Positions 1-12,700 are shown, numbered from the stretch's first letter. The stretch is 64,000 nucleotides of DNA from Paragonimus westermani (GCA_008508345.1 QNGE01000837.1:154577-218576); one strand, 5' to 3'. Made by a program: numbers and translations. The notes: generated by a model not told the origin, from the sequence alone.

Positions 1-477
1 TGCTGCCATAATCTGTTCCTTCAGATAGTGCCATATACCCTCGGGTGTAGTGGATACTGGAACGTTCTGCAGACGGGCGACGACTGCACGTTGAAAGGCA
101 GTCCTCGTCTCCCAGTTCCCCAGCTTCTGCCGTTGTCCAAAAGATCTACAATAAACGGACTTGCGTGCATGGATAAACAATTTGGTCCTGACCAGCCTAT
201 GATCGGTGCTACATTCAGCGCCGCGCATCACTCGCGTGATGCGCACTTCACGAATGTCGCGCTGCTGCACAATCACGTAGTCAACGAGGTGGTGGTGACC
301 GCTTCGTGGATGAGTCTACGTCGTGGTGTCGCTCGCAGCCAGCTGGAATCGGGTGTTCGTGATAGCCAGCTCATGAGTAGCACACAGGTGCAGCAGACGA
401 TCACCGTTCGCGTTGACTGAACCAATGCCGTAGGGTCCGAGGACTCCCGGCCAAGCTACCGAGTCGCGCCCAACTCT
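1..477 (-). pseudogene. Non-LTR retrotransposon endonuclease fragment (RTE-like), truncated
   Basis: The minus strand reads as the C-terminal part of an apurinic-type endonuclease of a non-LTR retrotransposon, the domain that nicks target DNA before reverse transcription. Visible blocks are GPYGIGSVNANGDRLL, HPRSGHHHLVDYVIVQQRD and the catalytic-type block STDHRLV, followed by the linker towards the reverse transcriptase (QRQKLGNWETRTAFQRAV). One in-frame TAG at 316-318 sits where the family normally has tryptophan, so the copy is dead. The 5' side is cut by the assembly gap and the 3' side by the window edge. It runs opposite to the reverse transcriptase fragment across the gap, so the two are not one simple insertion. 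Family assignment is by motif recognition only. Confidence 0.75.
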
Positions 478-848
478 NNNNNNNNNNNNNNNNNNNNNNN
501 NNNNNNNNNNNNNNNNNNNNNNNNNNNNNNNNNNNNNNNNNNNNNNNNNNNNNNNNNNNNNNNNNNNNNNNNNNNNNNNNNNNNNNNNNNNNNNNNNNNN
601 NNNNNNNNNNNNNNNNNNNNNNNNNNNNNNNNNNNNNNNNNNNNNNNNNNNNNNNNNNNNNNNNNNNNNNNNNNNNNNNNNNNNNNNNNNNNNNNNNNNN
701 NNNNNNNNNNNNNNNNNNNNNNNNNNNNNNNNNNNNNNNNNNNNNNNNNNNNNNNNNNNNNNNNNNNNNNNNNNNNNNNNNNNNNNNNNNNNNNNNNNNN
801 NNNNNNNNNNNNNNNNNNNNNNNNNNNNNNNNNNNNNNNNNNNNNNNN
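478..848. other. Assembly gap (371 N)
   Basis: An unbroken run of N. It separates a minus-strand endonuclease fragment from a plus-strand reverse transcriptase fragment, so the true structure of the first 2 kb cannot be read. The 849-1277 stretch after the gap shows no recognisable coding sequence. Confidence 0.98.
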
Positions 849-1277
849 AAACGTAGAGTAGTACAACTTGCTCGAAACGTTGTGTTATTCCCAATCTGTT
901 TACCACTATTTGGTTTGGTTTGTATCATTATCATTGTTTGTATGGGCTTCGGATACTGCCAGGACGCCCAGACCTGTGCAGGATAGCGATTAGGGCTCTC
1001 AACCAAAGCCTTTGGCTAAAACGCCTGTACCGCAAGGCAGCAGCTGTCTCACACACACGCAGACGCAACAGCATCAACCACCAATGGGAGGATCGGCAGC
1101 CATATCAAAACAAGTCCAGCACTCGGTCACAGGAATAGTAAAACTGTACACACGATCCTAGCAATCAGACAAGCAGTCCAGGCAAAAACAAACATCTCGC
1201 CCAACACACAGTCACCACTCAAGGATACACACGAAGTTTGGATTGTACATCAACACAGGTAAGGCGTTTTCCTTCTT

Positions 1278-2139
1278 TCAGCCTTCTCCTGGTGGAGGTG
1301 CTGCTTGTATACCTCCACCCGAAATTCGCATATCTGGGGACACTGTGAATGGCTGCGGGGATTTTTGCTAATTGGGTAGCAACTTGTCGACAGATTTGTC
1401 CGTGGACCGCGAGCTGAGAGCGCGCGCGGCGAAAGCTAGCGCTGCTTTCCAACGTCTTGAAAGGCTTGTCTGGAAAAATCACAGCCTGAAGATGACCACG
1501 AAGCTGTGTGCCTACCGCTCAATGGTGCTGTCTATCCTGCTGTACGGCAGTGAGACGTGAACACTGTATCAGCGGAACGTGAGCTATTTGAGCCGCTTCC
1601 ATGTTCAGTGTCTGAGATGCATCTTGGGTATTCGGTGGTCGGACATGATTCCGAACACTGAGGTAGTGCGGCGAGCGGACATGGACAGGATGGAAGCCAT
1701 GTTGATGCTGAATCAGCTCCGTTGGCTCGGTCACGTCCGTCGGATGAGCGATGACCGTATCCCGAAGCAGTTACTGTACGGACAAGTGAAGTCAGGTAAG
1801 CGAAATCCCGGTGGTCAGAAGCGGAGGTACCAGGATGTTGTGCGGGTGAGTCTTTCACGTGGTAACATTGATTTTAGATGTTGGAAAGATTCGGCGTTGA
1901 ACCGGACGGCCTGGAGGAATACGGTACGGGCGGGCGTCCGAGCGTTCAACGAGCAACTATTGCGCGGTCGCGAGCGGAAGCGTGCAGTACGCAGAGGAAC
2001 CATCGGTGCCACAGGACGCGGTGACGTGACTATATGGCGTTGCGATGTGTGCGGTCGCAAATGCGCTGGCCGTTTGGGTTTAGTAGGCCACCAACGTACT
2101 CATAGTACACCGTCGACGAAGAGGCGGCGAGTACGTTAG
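1278..2139 (+). pseudogene. C-terminal part of RTE-like reverse transcriptase with C2H2 zinc finger tail
   Basis: One reading frame carries the typical 3' part of a flatworm-like endonuclease-reverse transcriptase: an entry block (PEIRISGD...LGSNLSTD), then CAYRSMVLSILLYGSET, then the conserved RFHVQCLRCILGIRW and LNQLRWLGHVRRMSDDRIPK blocks. The last 35 residues form a classical C2H2 finger (C-x2-C-x12-H-x3-H, starting CDVCGRKC at about 2041) followed by a basic tail. The reverse transcriptase catalytic core itself is absent, so the copy is 5'-truncated, as is usual for target-primed insertion. Two in-frame stops are seen: TAA at 1369-1371, in place of an aromatic codon, and TGA at 1558-1560, in place of tryptophan in SETW. 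The frame is otherwise open for over 180 codons to the natural stop, suggesting a fairly young copy. Confidence 0.8.
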
Positions 2140-5016
2140 GCTCAGGTAAGTCATATCAGTATATCCATTCTACTTCTGTTAATGACTACATCGGCCAACA
2201 TCCTGGTCATTGACAATTAATCCGCTCTTCTTTTCAGAAACTTGAGTGTCTGTGGTCTTCTATCCATACTTTTCTTCGGGTTTGTTGGTGTATTGTATAA
2301 TGAGTGGTCTGTCTTCTTCTCTGGGATGCACCAACCTGCACTTCTATACTGCAATGCTTCCTGTATTACACTTCACAAATCTTTCTTCCTAGTTTAGGTC
2401 TCGTCATTGCAGCCTCTCTGTTTAGTTTCCGAGAGATAAGACTTTCCTTTCCTTATTAGCCAATCAAGTGGCTAACCAGCATTGGCCGGCTGGACAGAAA
2501 GACCCCACTGGCACACCTTCCAGTCTTATTCCTTCGGGTTTACACTGGATATATGGTGTGTTGGCGGAACTGCAATTGATGTAGCGCAAGCCAGTTGCAG
2601 TGATGGCTAAGCGCAGGTGTCCTTTGGCTTCGATCACTGTGAAAGGCTAATCCGAATCGGATGCCACCAACCGTGTATGCATGCACATGCAGGAAGGTAA
2701 CATGGATGAACCGTACAGGAAGGGTGGTCATAAATGTCATGACCCTTTTAAGGAGGAAGAAAGCAAAGTATGGCCGGAATTGTGGCCTACTTTGCACTTC
2801 GGAGCGGTTTCTCTTGGGTACCATATTTTCGGAGAAGATCTAGGGTACTGCATGAATGAAGTCATTTTAAAGGATCGGTCTGTCTTGGCACAAATTTCCA
2901 ATAAGAGTCTGCTGCTCTACCTTGAGTATTGGAATATGTCCTTCAGTGTCTGGTCAAAGGTTTTTCTGTGAAAAATAATGTCATATCTAATTTTTTGGGT
3001 TTGTTCTCATGAGTTGTATCTGACTACGTTATTCATTATCTTTAGTATATTCAGACAAGTGTTATACACTTGAGTGCCCTTTTTCCTGATAATGGTAGAC
3101 ACTTCAACATGGTAATAGGCAAATATAAACGTAAAAAGAAGAAACAGAACGAGAAAAACAGAGCTTCGTAAGAAGATGTCGACAACTGAGCCGATACAGC
3201 CTCACCATTGACTACGACACATTGCCACACCGAGTGTGTCCAAGCATCGGTGTGAACGGTTGCGAACTCCTCAACCAGGTAAATGATACCTACCAGTCTT
3301 GCTAGGTTGGGCGGTCTAAATTTTTATCGCCCATGACCTAAACTTAGCCGGACTAGCTTGTGGTTTTTCCAACCATGAACGACCACAATGAATATTGCGC
3401 TGTGCCGCAGACGCTCTGTCAATACACAGAATACGTGGGTATTGTACAATTTTATTACATCGGTTACCGGTTACGAACGTGAACTCTTCCGAAATAGCAG
3501 CTGACGGGCTACTGATTTGCTCACACTGTCTTCCAAGTTAGGAGATAGCATGTGCCTACACAATAAATACAACTGCAAAGTTATGACGAGAGGGGTTCTC
3601 AGCAGTGCGCTATAGAGTCTGTGATTGAAAAAATACACTGCCATATCGTGTTGAATGATAGATTGACGAATGTAGGTTTCTTACTCACTGGGACAACCAG
3701 AAGTGGTGCGATCTCCTAATTTGGAAGATATCTATTCACTTCCAAAATATGGTTGTCTACTCTTTCCGTCGTTGCTGTGCCGTGGAGTATATTAGGTGCA
3801 AAACAAAGCAGCTTCAAAAGCGCAAAAGGGACCATCACCTGGCGCGGTTTAGACAAAAGGCCAGAAAATTAACAATTAGTGTAAAACATTTGACAGACGG
3901 GGGTCACAATGTGAACTTTAGTCAGTCTCTCACTATCGTTCGAAGACCGCCTAGACAGCACCCAATTCTGGCACACCGTCGAAACATAGTGACGGCTGAG
4001 GTGATTGTCATTCGGTTACGTCATCCTGTGTTATGTTTCCCTAAGAAGTTCATTCAGGCACAGGAACTCTCTTGGTCCAACTACCCGCCAACCCACGAGT
4101 GCATAATCCATTTATTCCTAGTTGATATTGGCGGGCTATTTGGTTACTTTTTCGCTATCTAGTTGTAATTGCGTTTTTCCCACGCGCTAATTGAAGTCCA
4201 TTATTTACCCTCTACTATTGCTAAAGCCTGATAATAAATTTCTGGAAAACATTTTCGTGTAACTGTTCCAAATTTAAATTGGCACATGAGCATTTTGAGC
4301 TTATTATGTAAACCGTAGTTTCATTGACCGCTAGTCACGTAAAATAGCATGCTACGATTCGGATTCAGGAGGGCCAGCTACGTTTGGTCACATGCTCTGA
4401 AGAATCGGCAGACAACCACTCCTGCTCTGCTTGCGATGCTGCTTCGGAACAGACCTGCTTGCAACAGGTTTGGTTGGCTGGTACCATTTGTATCTTGAGC
4501 TTGGTATGACCGCTACTCTGTTACTACCCGGACAACTTTACCGTCACTGTTAATTGGCAGCCGTTTCGTGTTCATTCATCCGTGAGTTTCCAACATACTA
4601 TACCACTTTCCATGTCTGTTTCCATTTTAGGCACAGGATTTTCCATCACATGCTAAAGCAAATCACTTTGGTGCATTAGAATTTACACCCTGGAATCTTG
4701 GGCAAGACGGCAAGAACGCGATTGGCCCAACTAACCGTCAGGGGTGACCAATCTTAAGTAGAGCACTTCGCATTGGCGACTTTGGTAGAGGAGGTGGCAC
4801 GGGTTATTCCAAGGGTGTCAGTGGATTTGCTTAATGAGACCGGGGTTGGCGGCCAAAGTGGAGCGCAGACCACCTGACCCTGTTCCTACTAATTCATCAA
4901 ACCGCTGTCCGCACTGGTTCCTTCGACAAGTAACGGGTTGCGAGTGGTTAGGGGTGTCTGTGAATCTCACGTCCAATAGGTGTGAGCTTTGTGGTCGTGG
5001 TAGACTTCGAGCTGTG
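2140..5016. other. Repeat-like, GC-richer DNA without a recognised gene
   Basis: The composition resembles the flanking transposon remnants more than the AT-rich DNA further on. Open frames at 2681-2971 and 3749-4162 (plus strand) have no motif I recognise, no splice-site context and no homologous block, so I do not call genes. The stretch around 4340-5010 reads like the non-coding end of a dispersed element, but its boundaries cannot be set from one copy. Confidence 0.4.
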
Positions 5017-5066
5017 ATGTGAGAGTGAACCAGTTTTTGAGAACATTTTCATTAGTTCTCTCACAT
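5017..5066. repeat. Inverted repeat directly upstream of the transposase
   Basis: ATGTGAGAG at 5017-5025 is the exact reverse complement of CTCTCACAT at 5058-5066, with a 32-nt loop. The pairing continues imperfectly through GAAC/GTTC. It ends two bases before the first ATG of the transposase frame. It could be a hairpin in the 5' leader of the transposon or chance. It is not a terminal inverted repeat that I can pair with a partner beyond the gene. Confidence 0.35.
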
Positions 5067-5068
5067 AT

Positions 5069-5638
5069 ATGGCTGGCGGACACAGGTACACTTGCATCAG
5101 TCCAGAAACACGCAGACGTATTATCGAGGCATTTGAAAGGGGCGATGACTGGCGCGCGGTTGCCATTCTGAACGGAGTCAAGTGTAATACCGCTTACAAG
5201 TGGCTACATGTGGGTTGCATCAGTTGTGAAGCTCAGTCTCGTAAAGGACACAGAAGCAAGATTCTGACAGAATCAGAGATCGGCATGTTGCTGAAGTGGA
5301 TTTCCGTGGACCCAACGATTACACCGCAATTTTTGAGAATGTGCGTGAAGGCTGAGTTTGAGAAGGAGTTGTCGACCACAACGATTAGTCGATACTCGGA
5401 TGGTCGGTGCAAAACTGTCAAGAAACTGCGCCAAGTACCCAGCGGTACGAACTCGAATGAGAATTTGAAATTACGGCGACTGTTTGCATATCGACCAAAG
5501 GAGTTTTATGCAAATGTGAAGACTATTTGCTGGATAGATGGGACAAACTTCATTTTGTTCTGTACGAGGTCGATGGGACGTTCATTGAAAGGGACGCGAG
5601 CATGCGTCTCTGTAACAAACAGCCGAGGCTGTAATGCT
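5069..5638 (+). pseudogene. IS630/Tc1-type DDE transposase, N-terminal two thirds
   Basis: This frame of 190 codons from ATG encodes the front of a DDE transposase of the IS630-Tc1-mariner superfamily, the enzyme that cuts and joins the transposon ends. Residues 10-50 form the first helix-turn-helix (SPETRRRIIEAFERG...TAYKWLHVG). Residues 64-110 are a second DNA-binding helical region. Residues 153-160 (ICWIDGTN) carry the first catalytic aspartate, D157, followed by the SMGRSLKGTRA...NSRGCNA block normally found just after it. The second catalytic aspartate and the final glutamate are missing: at about 5638 the sequence turns into an unrelated endonuclease fragment on the other strand, and the frame runs on by chance to 5674. 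The gene is therefore truncated. No intact terminal inverted repeats were identified. Confidence 0.7.
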
Positions 5639-6420
5639 TGTGATCAGATCACCTCTGAACAAACAATAGTCTGAAGCCAGCACGAACAGTGGCATGATCT
5701 GAGTCAAAGTGGTCACTCTAACACGAATGACGAACTTTCATGGAATGTTGCCACCGAAAACTGACTACGATGTGACCAGATTTAGTCCAGGTTGAGTGTC
5801 AGATGGTAGCCCTCACGTGAGGCATTTTTGTGATGTACCAAAATGCGGAAGTTTCAAAGTATAGCTTGCATGATACGCATAAACTTAGTAGTCGTTAACC
5901 GTGTGTCAATATTTCTTCACCGAGCACTAAACACAACACCTAGCTGCCTTTCCTCCACAGTATGACTTTCAAGTTGTGCGTACATGTCACCAGCAAGTAC
6001 CATAGTGTCTGAGTGCTTAGGTTGTCCCACAAGTTCAAAGCGTATGCTGTAGAGGGCGCTCCCAACACAATCTGAACTGCTATCTGTTAGATCATATGAA
6101 GGTATAAAAAATGAACAATGTCTTTCTGCTCTGTGTCGAACGACTTTGAGGGCACACAGACGACCACTTACTGAGATCCAGTCAAGCAGGTCCTGCTCTG
6201 CAGGCCTCACTTCTTTTTAAGCGTCGGACTGGAGCTTAGCATCGCCAGAAAGCCTGAGAAAGCACCAACCATCCATAACAGTATCCAAGAGCGACTTTGA
6301 TAGGATGACAACGTTAAGATCATAAAAGCACTTTTCGGAGACGTTACATACATCCAGTTCTAGACGTAAAAGGGTGTTCGTCAGAAAGGCGCAGTGACCT
6401 ATTTTTAGGCTGCCTTAGGC
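5639..6420 (-). pseudogene. Second non-LTR retrotransposon endonuclease fragment, frameshifted
   Basis: On the minus strand the endonuclease domain of an RTE-like element can be followed almost from its start. ELDVCNVSE lies near 6350, then QDLLDWISVSGRLCALKVVR, then SDTMVLAGDMYAQL (6000-5960, the family's GDMNA block), then after frame changes HSTWTKSGHIVVSFRWQHSM and finally DSDHATVRAGFRLLF near 5680, which holds the catalytic D-x-D-H block. At least two frameshifts and several stops make it a clear pseudogene. It differs from the fragment at 1-477 (DSDHATV against STDHRLV), so two subfamilies are present. Its end abuts the truncated transposase, which suggests one element landed in the other. 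Confidence 0.65.
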
Positions 6421-9332
6421 CGAATAGAGGAAAATGGTTAGTGCATGAGCAGAAGAGTGGACCAAACTCCTAGGGGAACTACAACTTTCCTCTCGCGTGT
6501 GGTGTGATAGGAGATGGTTTGAGGAATCCCATTCCAAGTATTTGTTTCAAAAATCTGACTCGCAAGACAACGACTGCTAGGGGTTTCTTGGAAAACCTCA
6601 CTTGGTGTCAAGGACTCAAGAGTCTCACTCGTATGGCGGTGAGAAGTATGCCTAGATCGATGGCACAGTGGACAAGGCAAGGTCTGATGTGTCCAGTAGA
6701 TGAATTCGAATCTACATCAAGTTCTTGAGTGGCCCGAAACTTTTCCACCATACAGATAATATGGTAGCAAACAGGGCCAACTGTTGGGCGGTCGCAGTGA
6801 TCCTTAGTTTTGAATATCTTTTCCAATTCCCTTTTTCTTTTTCCGGGGGAAATCGGTATCGCAACTATAAAAACTGTTAAGCTATGTGCTCACAGGACTC
6901 TACTCAGTACTTAAGCGCTCGTACCGCACTGGTATTGAGATATGCAATCATATAAGTTTAATCGCTTTTCGTCCAGGTTTTCCCCTTTGGCCTGTCTAGC
7001 ATAATCGTACCTAGAATGTTCAAAGTATTGACTTGCACATCACTTAGTAATGATTGCACCACACAAGCCTGACCATCACAGTGAGTTTGCAGCATAGGTT
7101 TAGATCAGTGCTGTCTGCCAATACTAACTGTTACTGGAATTCCTTCTTACCGGCTCCGAGTTATTCATCATGTGATGTTGACCTGTGTTCCACCTCCTTA
7201 TATGTGTTTGCTACGTTACACCGGCAGGCGTAAGCTTGAGCAGTGGAAATATAAGCCTCAGGCCAATGCTCTAGTTGTTGCTGTTCATAACATCCTGGTG
7301 AAATAAACTCCTTCTGATTACTTCTTCACGCATCCACCTCTAAATAACAGTACAACAGACCTCTCCTATTGATGTGATCAACGAATTTCATTATAACAAT
7401 GAAAGCGACAGCTGATGATTGGTCCGATAAACACATACGCGACTAACAATCATTGTTAGTTAGTGCAGCCAACTCATAACCGAAAAGCATTACTTATTGT
7501 AAGTCGCCTCTTGATTTCCAACACAACAAAAGAATTGCGCAGCGTTTTAATATATGTATACTTCATCAGTTAACAGCATACCGTTATGCAACGCAACTCA
7601 GATTAGTATCCGAGATGCTTCGCGAATGCAGTGAACGATGACTGGGTTTGCGTATGTAACTACGTTTTCTCTGGCTGTGAGCTCCGTCATGGTTTATGAG
7701 CTTTGAGATGTCAGTTAGTTTAAATTTTTATATTCTGACGGTGGTCGAGCAGTTGCATTTTATTTATGGAACGTTGAGGTGAAATTAAGCAGACGGGTAT
7801 ACTGTCTGCCTCAAAGTAACTTCCGAAATACCCTTTTAATATCACATATTGCCGATCGTCAGTTTCGTTAGGGAAGGCAGTTTGTAATAGTAGTTTTTAG
7901 ACTGCAATGCAAATTTGTGTGATGATTGTTTGGTCGTGGATACGACCAGTCTTTGACGAATGGTGTGCAAAACAGACTTATGTGGCATGTGACTGATGAG
8001 GCGATATAGTCTATGTTTTCCAGTTTTCATAAGTAATCTTGTGACTAACAACCTCAACTTCCATTCCAAAAACCTTACATTTGTCTGTCAAAACAATTAG
8101 CGGCGGACACGACTGAGAAAGACGTTATAGATTGAAACGTTTGTTCACATTTTCTTGAAAGAATATTCATTGCTTTGCATATCTGGACCACTATTCTTAA
8201 TCGCCAGGTGTTAATTTTAAACAATTAGCAGACGTATGCGATTAAGTCCTATTCGAATCACTGCTTATCTCGACTCCGATACAGTAGACAAACTAGCGGC
8301 GGATCAATTTGAAATCGCGTTGAGTACAAAATCAATATGGGAGGAGATTTGATTGATTAGAGTCATTTTTCTTTTTTTTGTGCTCATATCTATCGGCTGT
8401 GGTTACCGTCCACGATTTCAAAATCCTCACGTTCTGTGGGGTCAATTGCTTCGACACGGATGACTTGAAATTTGTGAAGTACCAGTGCAAGAATTAAAGT
8501 TTTAACAGTTTCTTAATCCTTAGCCTCTTATGCATAGGTTGATTTGGCGGTCGAATGCATATATCAGAGGAAGTATCAATCTAAAGACTGTATTCATAAA
8601 CATGGTTTTAATGCGAAACAGTTTCGAACATCTGTTAAGAGCAGTTTGTACCAAAGAGATTCTTAGAACTATAACGTAATTGCCTGATTCGCTACCGTTG
8701 TTACCGTGAAGTGGAATGTCCAAATTGTTGTTTTGGTACTTTATTATTTGTATGGAATAAACTCACAAAACATGAGATTTATGAACACATGAAAAACATG
8801 GAATCCTCGTCAGCTTTCGGACACTTGAACTAGCTCATCAGAAATATGCGTGCATTTACTAAGAGTTGATTAAACAAGAATTAAAGTGGCTGTTTGGATA
8901 CACGCAGGAAGTTAAGCAGAAGCGTCGGAATGCGACGAACAAGTTCAATCATTGCTTTTTTCAGGTCAACGACAACAGGTTTGTAAAATGGTTGTGAAGC
9001 GAGTGTTGGGTGACCATTAATACAGTCGGAGTTTAATCAGTTACGCACTAGGGCTACGGTAACTGTGATGCAATGTTTATTTTTCAGACGACGCTAAACC
9101 GTGGCCACTTCCCAATACATAGGTGAGGTCGGGTTCAGAAGTCTTCTACAGTCACCATCACACATGATGTGGTAGAACGGCTCAATCGCGTTATCTGTTT
9201 TGATAAGATAACCCTCTCAGGTAGACCAAATCACTATAAAAAATGGTTTATCACAAATCTTTTTTTCATCTATACGGGGCGCTAGTCATCTAGTCTCCCA
9301 TTAGGCGTCCTATTGTGCAAGACGGAAAATGA
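6421..9332. other. No gene recognised
   Basis: Both strands were read. Open frames are short and lack motifs, splice context or cysteine patterns. The 6438-6830 part may still belong to the leader of the endonuclease element. Beyond it the DNA becomes AT-rich and featureless. Confidence 0.4.
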
Positions 9333-9749
9333 ATGACAGCAACGCGAGGGAACATTGCCAAGAGGCGTGTTTGCGACAAAATTACGGGTGCCTTGGAGAG
9401 GAACGATATTTTGGGACACTGCTTGGACGACCGTCCTCATGACCCAGAATTCCGTCAGGTCAGGAAGGCATTCGAGGTCTGACATATGCAAGGCAGGTAT
9501 ATGGATACCAATTTCTATTTGCCAGAGGATTCACTGTCCCAAATTGTCGCCATTCATCAGTTCACAGCTTATCAGCGAATCACTCAGCATGCAAACACTT
9601 GTTCTAAAATTTTGAACGTGTTAACGTCACGAAGTACAAATTTTTATTCGCTAGACATCCTGGTAAATTCCGTTTCCGCTTTCTGGGTACATAACTGTGG
9701 AATTGAATATACTGAGAGATCCGGTCGGCTTCGCATCCTTGTCTCATAG
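9333..9749 (+). pseudogene. Coding-like fragment of unknown family with one in-frame stop
   Basis: One plus-strand frame stays open from ATG at 9333 to 9749 except for a TGA at 9480-9482. The part around that stop looks like conserved protein: RRVCDKITGALERNDILGHC, then DDRPHDPEFRQVRKAFEV, then after the stop HMQGRYMDTNFYLPEDS. Local GC is higher than in the flanks. I cannot place it in a family, so it could be a decayed exon, a processed pseudogene piece or transposon coding sequence. The last 40 codons, towards 9749, look less protein-like and may be chance. Confidence 0.3.
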
Positions 9750-12700
9750 AAGTTGTCTATCTGTTTCACTGGTGTAGCACAAAGCAAAATATACCAACCC
9801 ATTGTTTCTCCGGCCTTCATCGTACATCTCAGGCTGCTATGAACATTGTCAGTTAGTCTCGGTGTTGTCTCACGAGCCGTTATAAAAGTTTTTAGGTATC
9901 GTCAGTATCCAACGCACATTTAGATTATACCCAGTAGTTTTGGCCACCTAGTTATTCCCGTGAATATGTACGTTTGAAACGAGTCTGAGGACCAGCTCTT
10001 CTCTACGCCATACTTTGGATGCTATATGCTCTTAACAAACGGATATATTATCTGCGCATATTAGTTACACAATGAAGCTGTTAAGTTCAACCTTGTTGTA
10101 ACCTGCTAATGCTGTAAAATTTCGTTAATCTACTTTAATGACGTCCCGTGATACATAAACATAGCGCTAAACAGTTCAGTTAGTCACAGAATTGAGTGAT
10201 TTCTCCCCAAACTCCCCAACAGTATTTGTTTGTTTGTCAGCACAATTTGTGGACGACCGGCTTGGACGTGAGAAACCCCCAAGTCAATGTTCGGTCGATT
10301 TCAGAGACAATGTATATCATGGTGTTCAAAGCTTGTCTATCAGAGCACCTTTGTGTGGGGGTAAATGCATACTATGTGGTCGTAGTCACCCACTTGCTAC
10401 TCTTAATTAAGGTGATCATACAACCCTAATAAAACGTGCCTGAGTTTGTTGCTGAATGATCCATAAACTTCGTCTATGAGTAGCATGAATTCGGTTCATT
10501 CAGTACCACCTTTTGTTTCTGTGTGCTTCATTTTTATGACAGCAGTTATTTTCTCTTCGGTCAACATGGATAGTAGAAGATACAATTAAAACCACTATTC
10601 CTCCCAAGTAAAAAGCACTGGCGTAAATTTGAAGTGGTCCAGTCATATATTAGTTTTTACAGTTGTGACACCGCAATTCAGACCATCTCTGAGAAGCCCA
10701 TCTCACAAGTTTTATTCGACTTTTGAAGAAAAACATTCATAAAATTTTAGCAGTGTTCACTTTCAATGTTGTAGCTTTTGAAATTATTCTTCTTAATAAT
10801 GCATAGGAGGAGAGGGGCAGTCTAGTAGAAAATAAAACCTCCATCATACATGTATATACCGATTTTGAGTTCCATTTAGCTTATTTAAATAGTAACATAT
10901 AGTGCAGTCACTTTTTAGGGTTTTAAATGAACTGTCAGTTGAAATCAGCATCAAGTTAGTTTCAAATAAATAGTGTAATAAGGTTTACCGTGTTAGTTCG
11001 CGTGGACGTGACAATTAGCACAGATAGCTCCCGTGAATCCACCCACTGGCAAGTTTTCTATGGAACCATTGCAGATGTACTTTTAGTAAGAAGGGTGTTA
11101 TGTAAAAAAGGAAACTTTTCTCCCAGTTTGTGAGCCCGAAAGTTCACATCGATTATCGGAGTGGATTAAAGGGAACAAATGACCCGGTACACGGAGCAAT
11201 ATTGACATTAGTCTGTACAGTTTTCAGTGCTGATTCTTGTTCATTATACAAGTTGGCCAGATTGTTGTTGACAGAAAATAAAATTAAAGAAACTGTTAGT
11301 TGTCATACACTGTGACAAGAAAACTGCACACCATTTCATACATCTCCACTGATTCTAAGTTCGCCCCTTAAAATCAGCTACTTGCCTGATCATCACACAC
11401 AAAAGCGTTCGCACCGAAAACAAAACCACATGGTGTCCTATAGTAACGTCCTTTGTTTACGTATGTGGCATTACCTGATTTTGCTTATGACTGATACAGT
11501 GTTGCCAAACACGGTAGCATTTCCAGCAGGCTACCAATAGTTGAATTGAAAGAGGCGGGGACACACCATCGTTGTAAGGTTCCTTTCCAAAGACGTCATC
11601 GACACCAACTTAACAAAGTCAAAATTGGATCTTGAGTAGCATCATTAATTGCCCTGGTGTCTTGGAACTACTTGAACCTCACAACTTTCCCAGGAATTCC
11701 GAGGCAAATAATTTTCCAAGCCATCATATCACAACCGTACCGAAGGTTAAATGATGGCGGGAACTTAAATCAATAACATGCAACTTGTTAGTTATTTTCA
11801 GTTTCTGAATGTTCAAAGCGAATAATGAGCTGAAAAGTTTGTAGTTTGTTTCATTCAACAGTGAGAAAGATTGTGATGTCTCATAGGCTAGTTCTAGCAA
11901 GCTCCTTTTTATTGACTCACGATATCCTTTGTATTTATCAAGTGGCTTAAGATTCAAGATGGAGATTTGTTGGGCTAAAAAACGACTTGAATGGAGCAGA
12001 ACGAAAAAATGAACATTTACTAGCAGAACGTAAACCATACCACATAATATCATGTACGAAGCTCGTACGCTTTAGAGTTAGTAGGTCGCAGCTGTGTAAG
12101 TCCGTTTGTGTTGTCACCGTGTGCATATTTGAAGCAGAAAGTGCAATAATGCATTAAATAAAAAAAATGGAAACTCATTGGTTTTTGCAAGTGGGTTATC
12201 ACTTACAAATAAGCGGATTTTGAAATACTTTCTATTGAAAACGACTAATTTAGGCCGTCAGACTGCTTAAAATTGTGACAGCTCATTAAATTTGGGGACA
12301 TCCGTGCTTACACAAACACAAAGGCCCCTTGAAAACTGTTCCCATTTATTTGCTCATCAGATAAATTCCGCAAGTGGCAGTGGGAAATTTTATACGTTGT
12401 CTTGAGGGACTTCCTTATTTAGATTCTAGGAATCTACATCCTGACTTTCAAAGGATGAAGGTTTCATTTCCAACGTTCTTGTAATGGTGAACTAACCCAA
12501 GGATGTAGCTAAGTGACAAGTTTTTTACGGCGTGACAACTTAAAAATCAGCCGGAATGACAAAATCGGATTCCTTACTGTTGCCATTCATCAGGTATGCG
12601 TAGCAACTGAACTTCAACCATCCGCTTTAATTGTGAAAGAATAATGCCATAGCGAAGACTGAGACAGGCTGAGTTTCTGTACAATTCCAATTGGTGTTCT

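Noticed and set aside
28..420. 130-codon plus-strand open frame
   Set aside because: It is the antisense shadow of the minus-strand endonuclease fragment.
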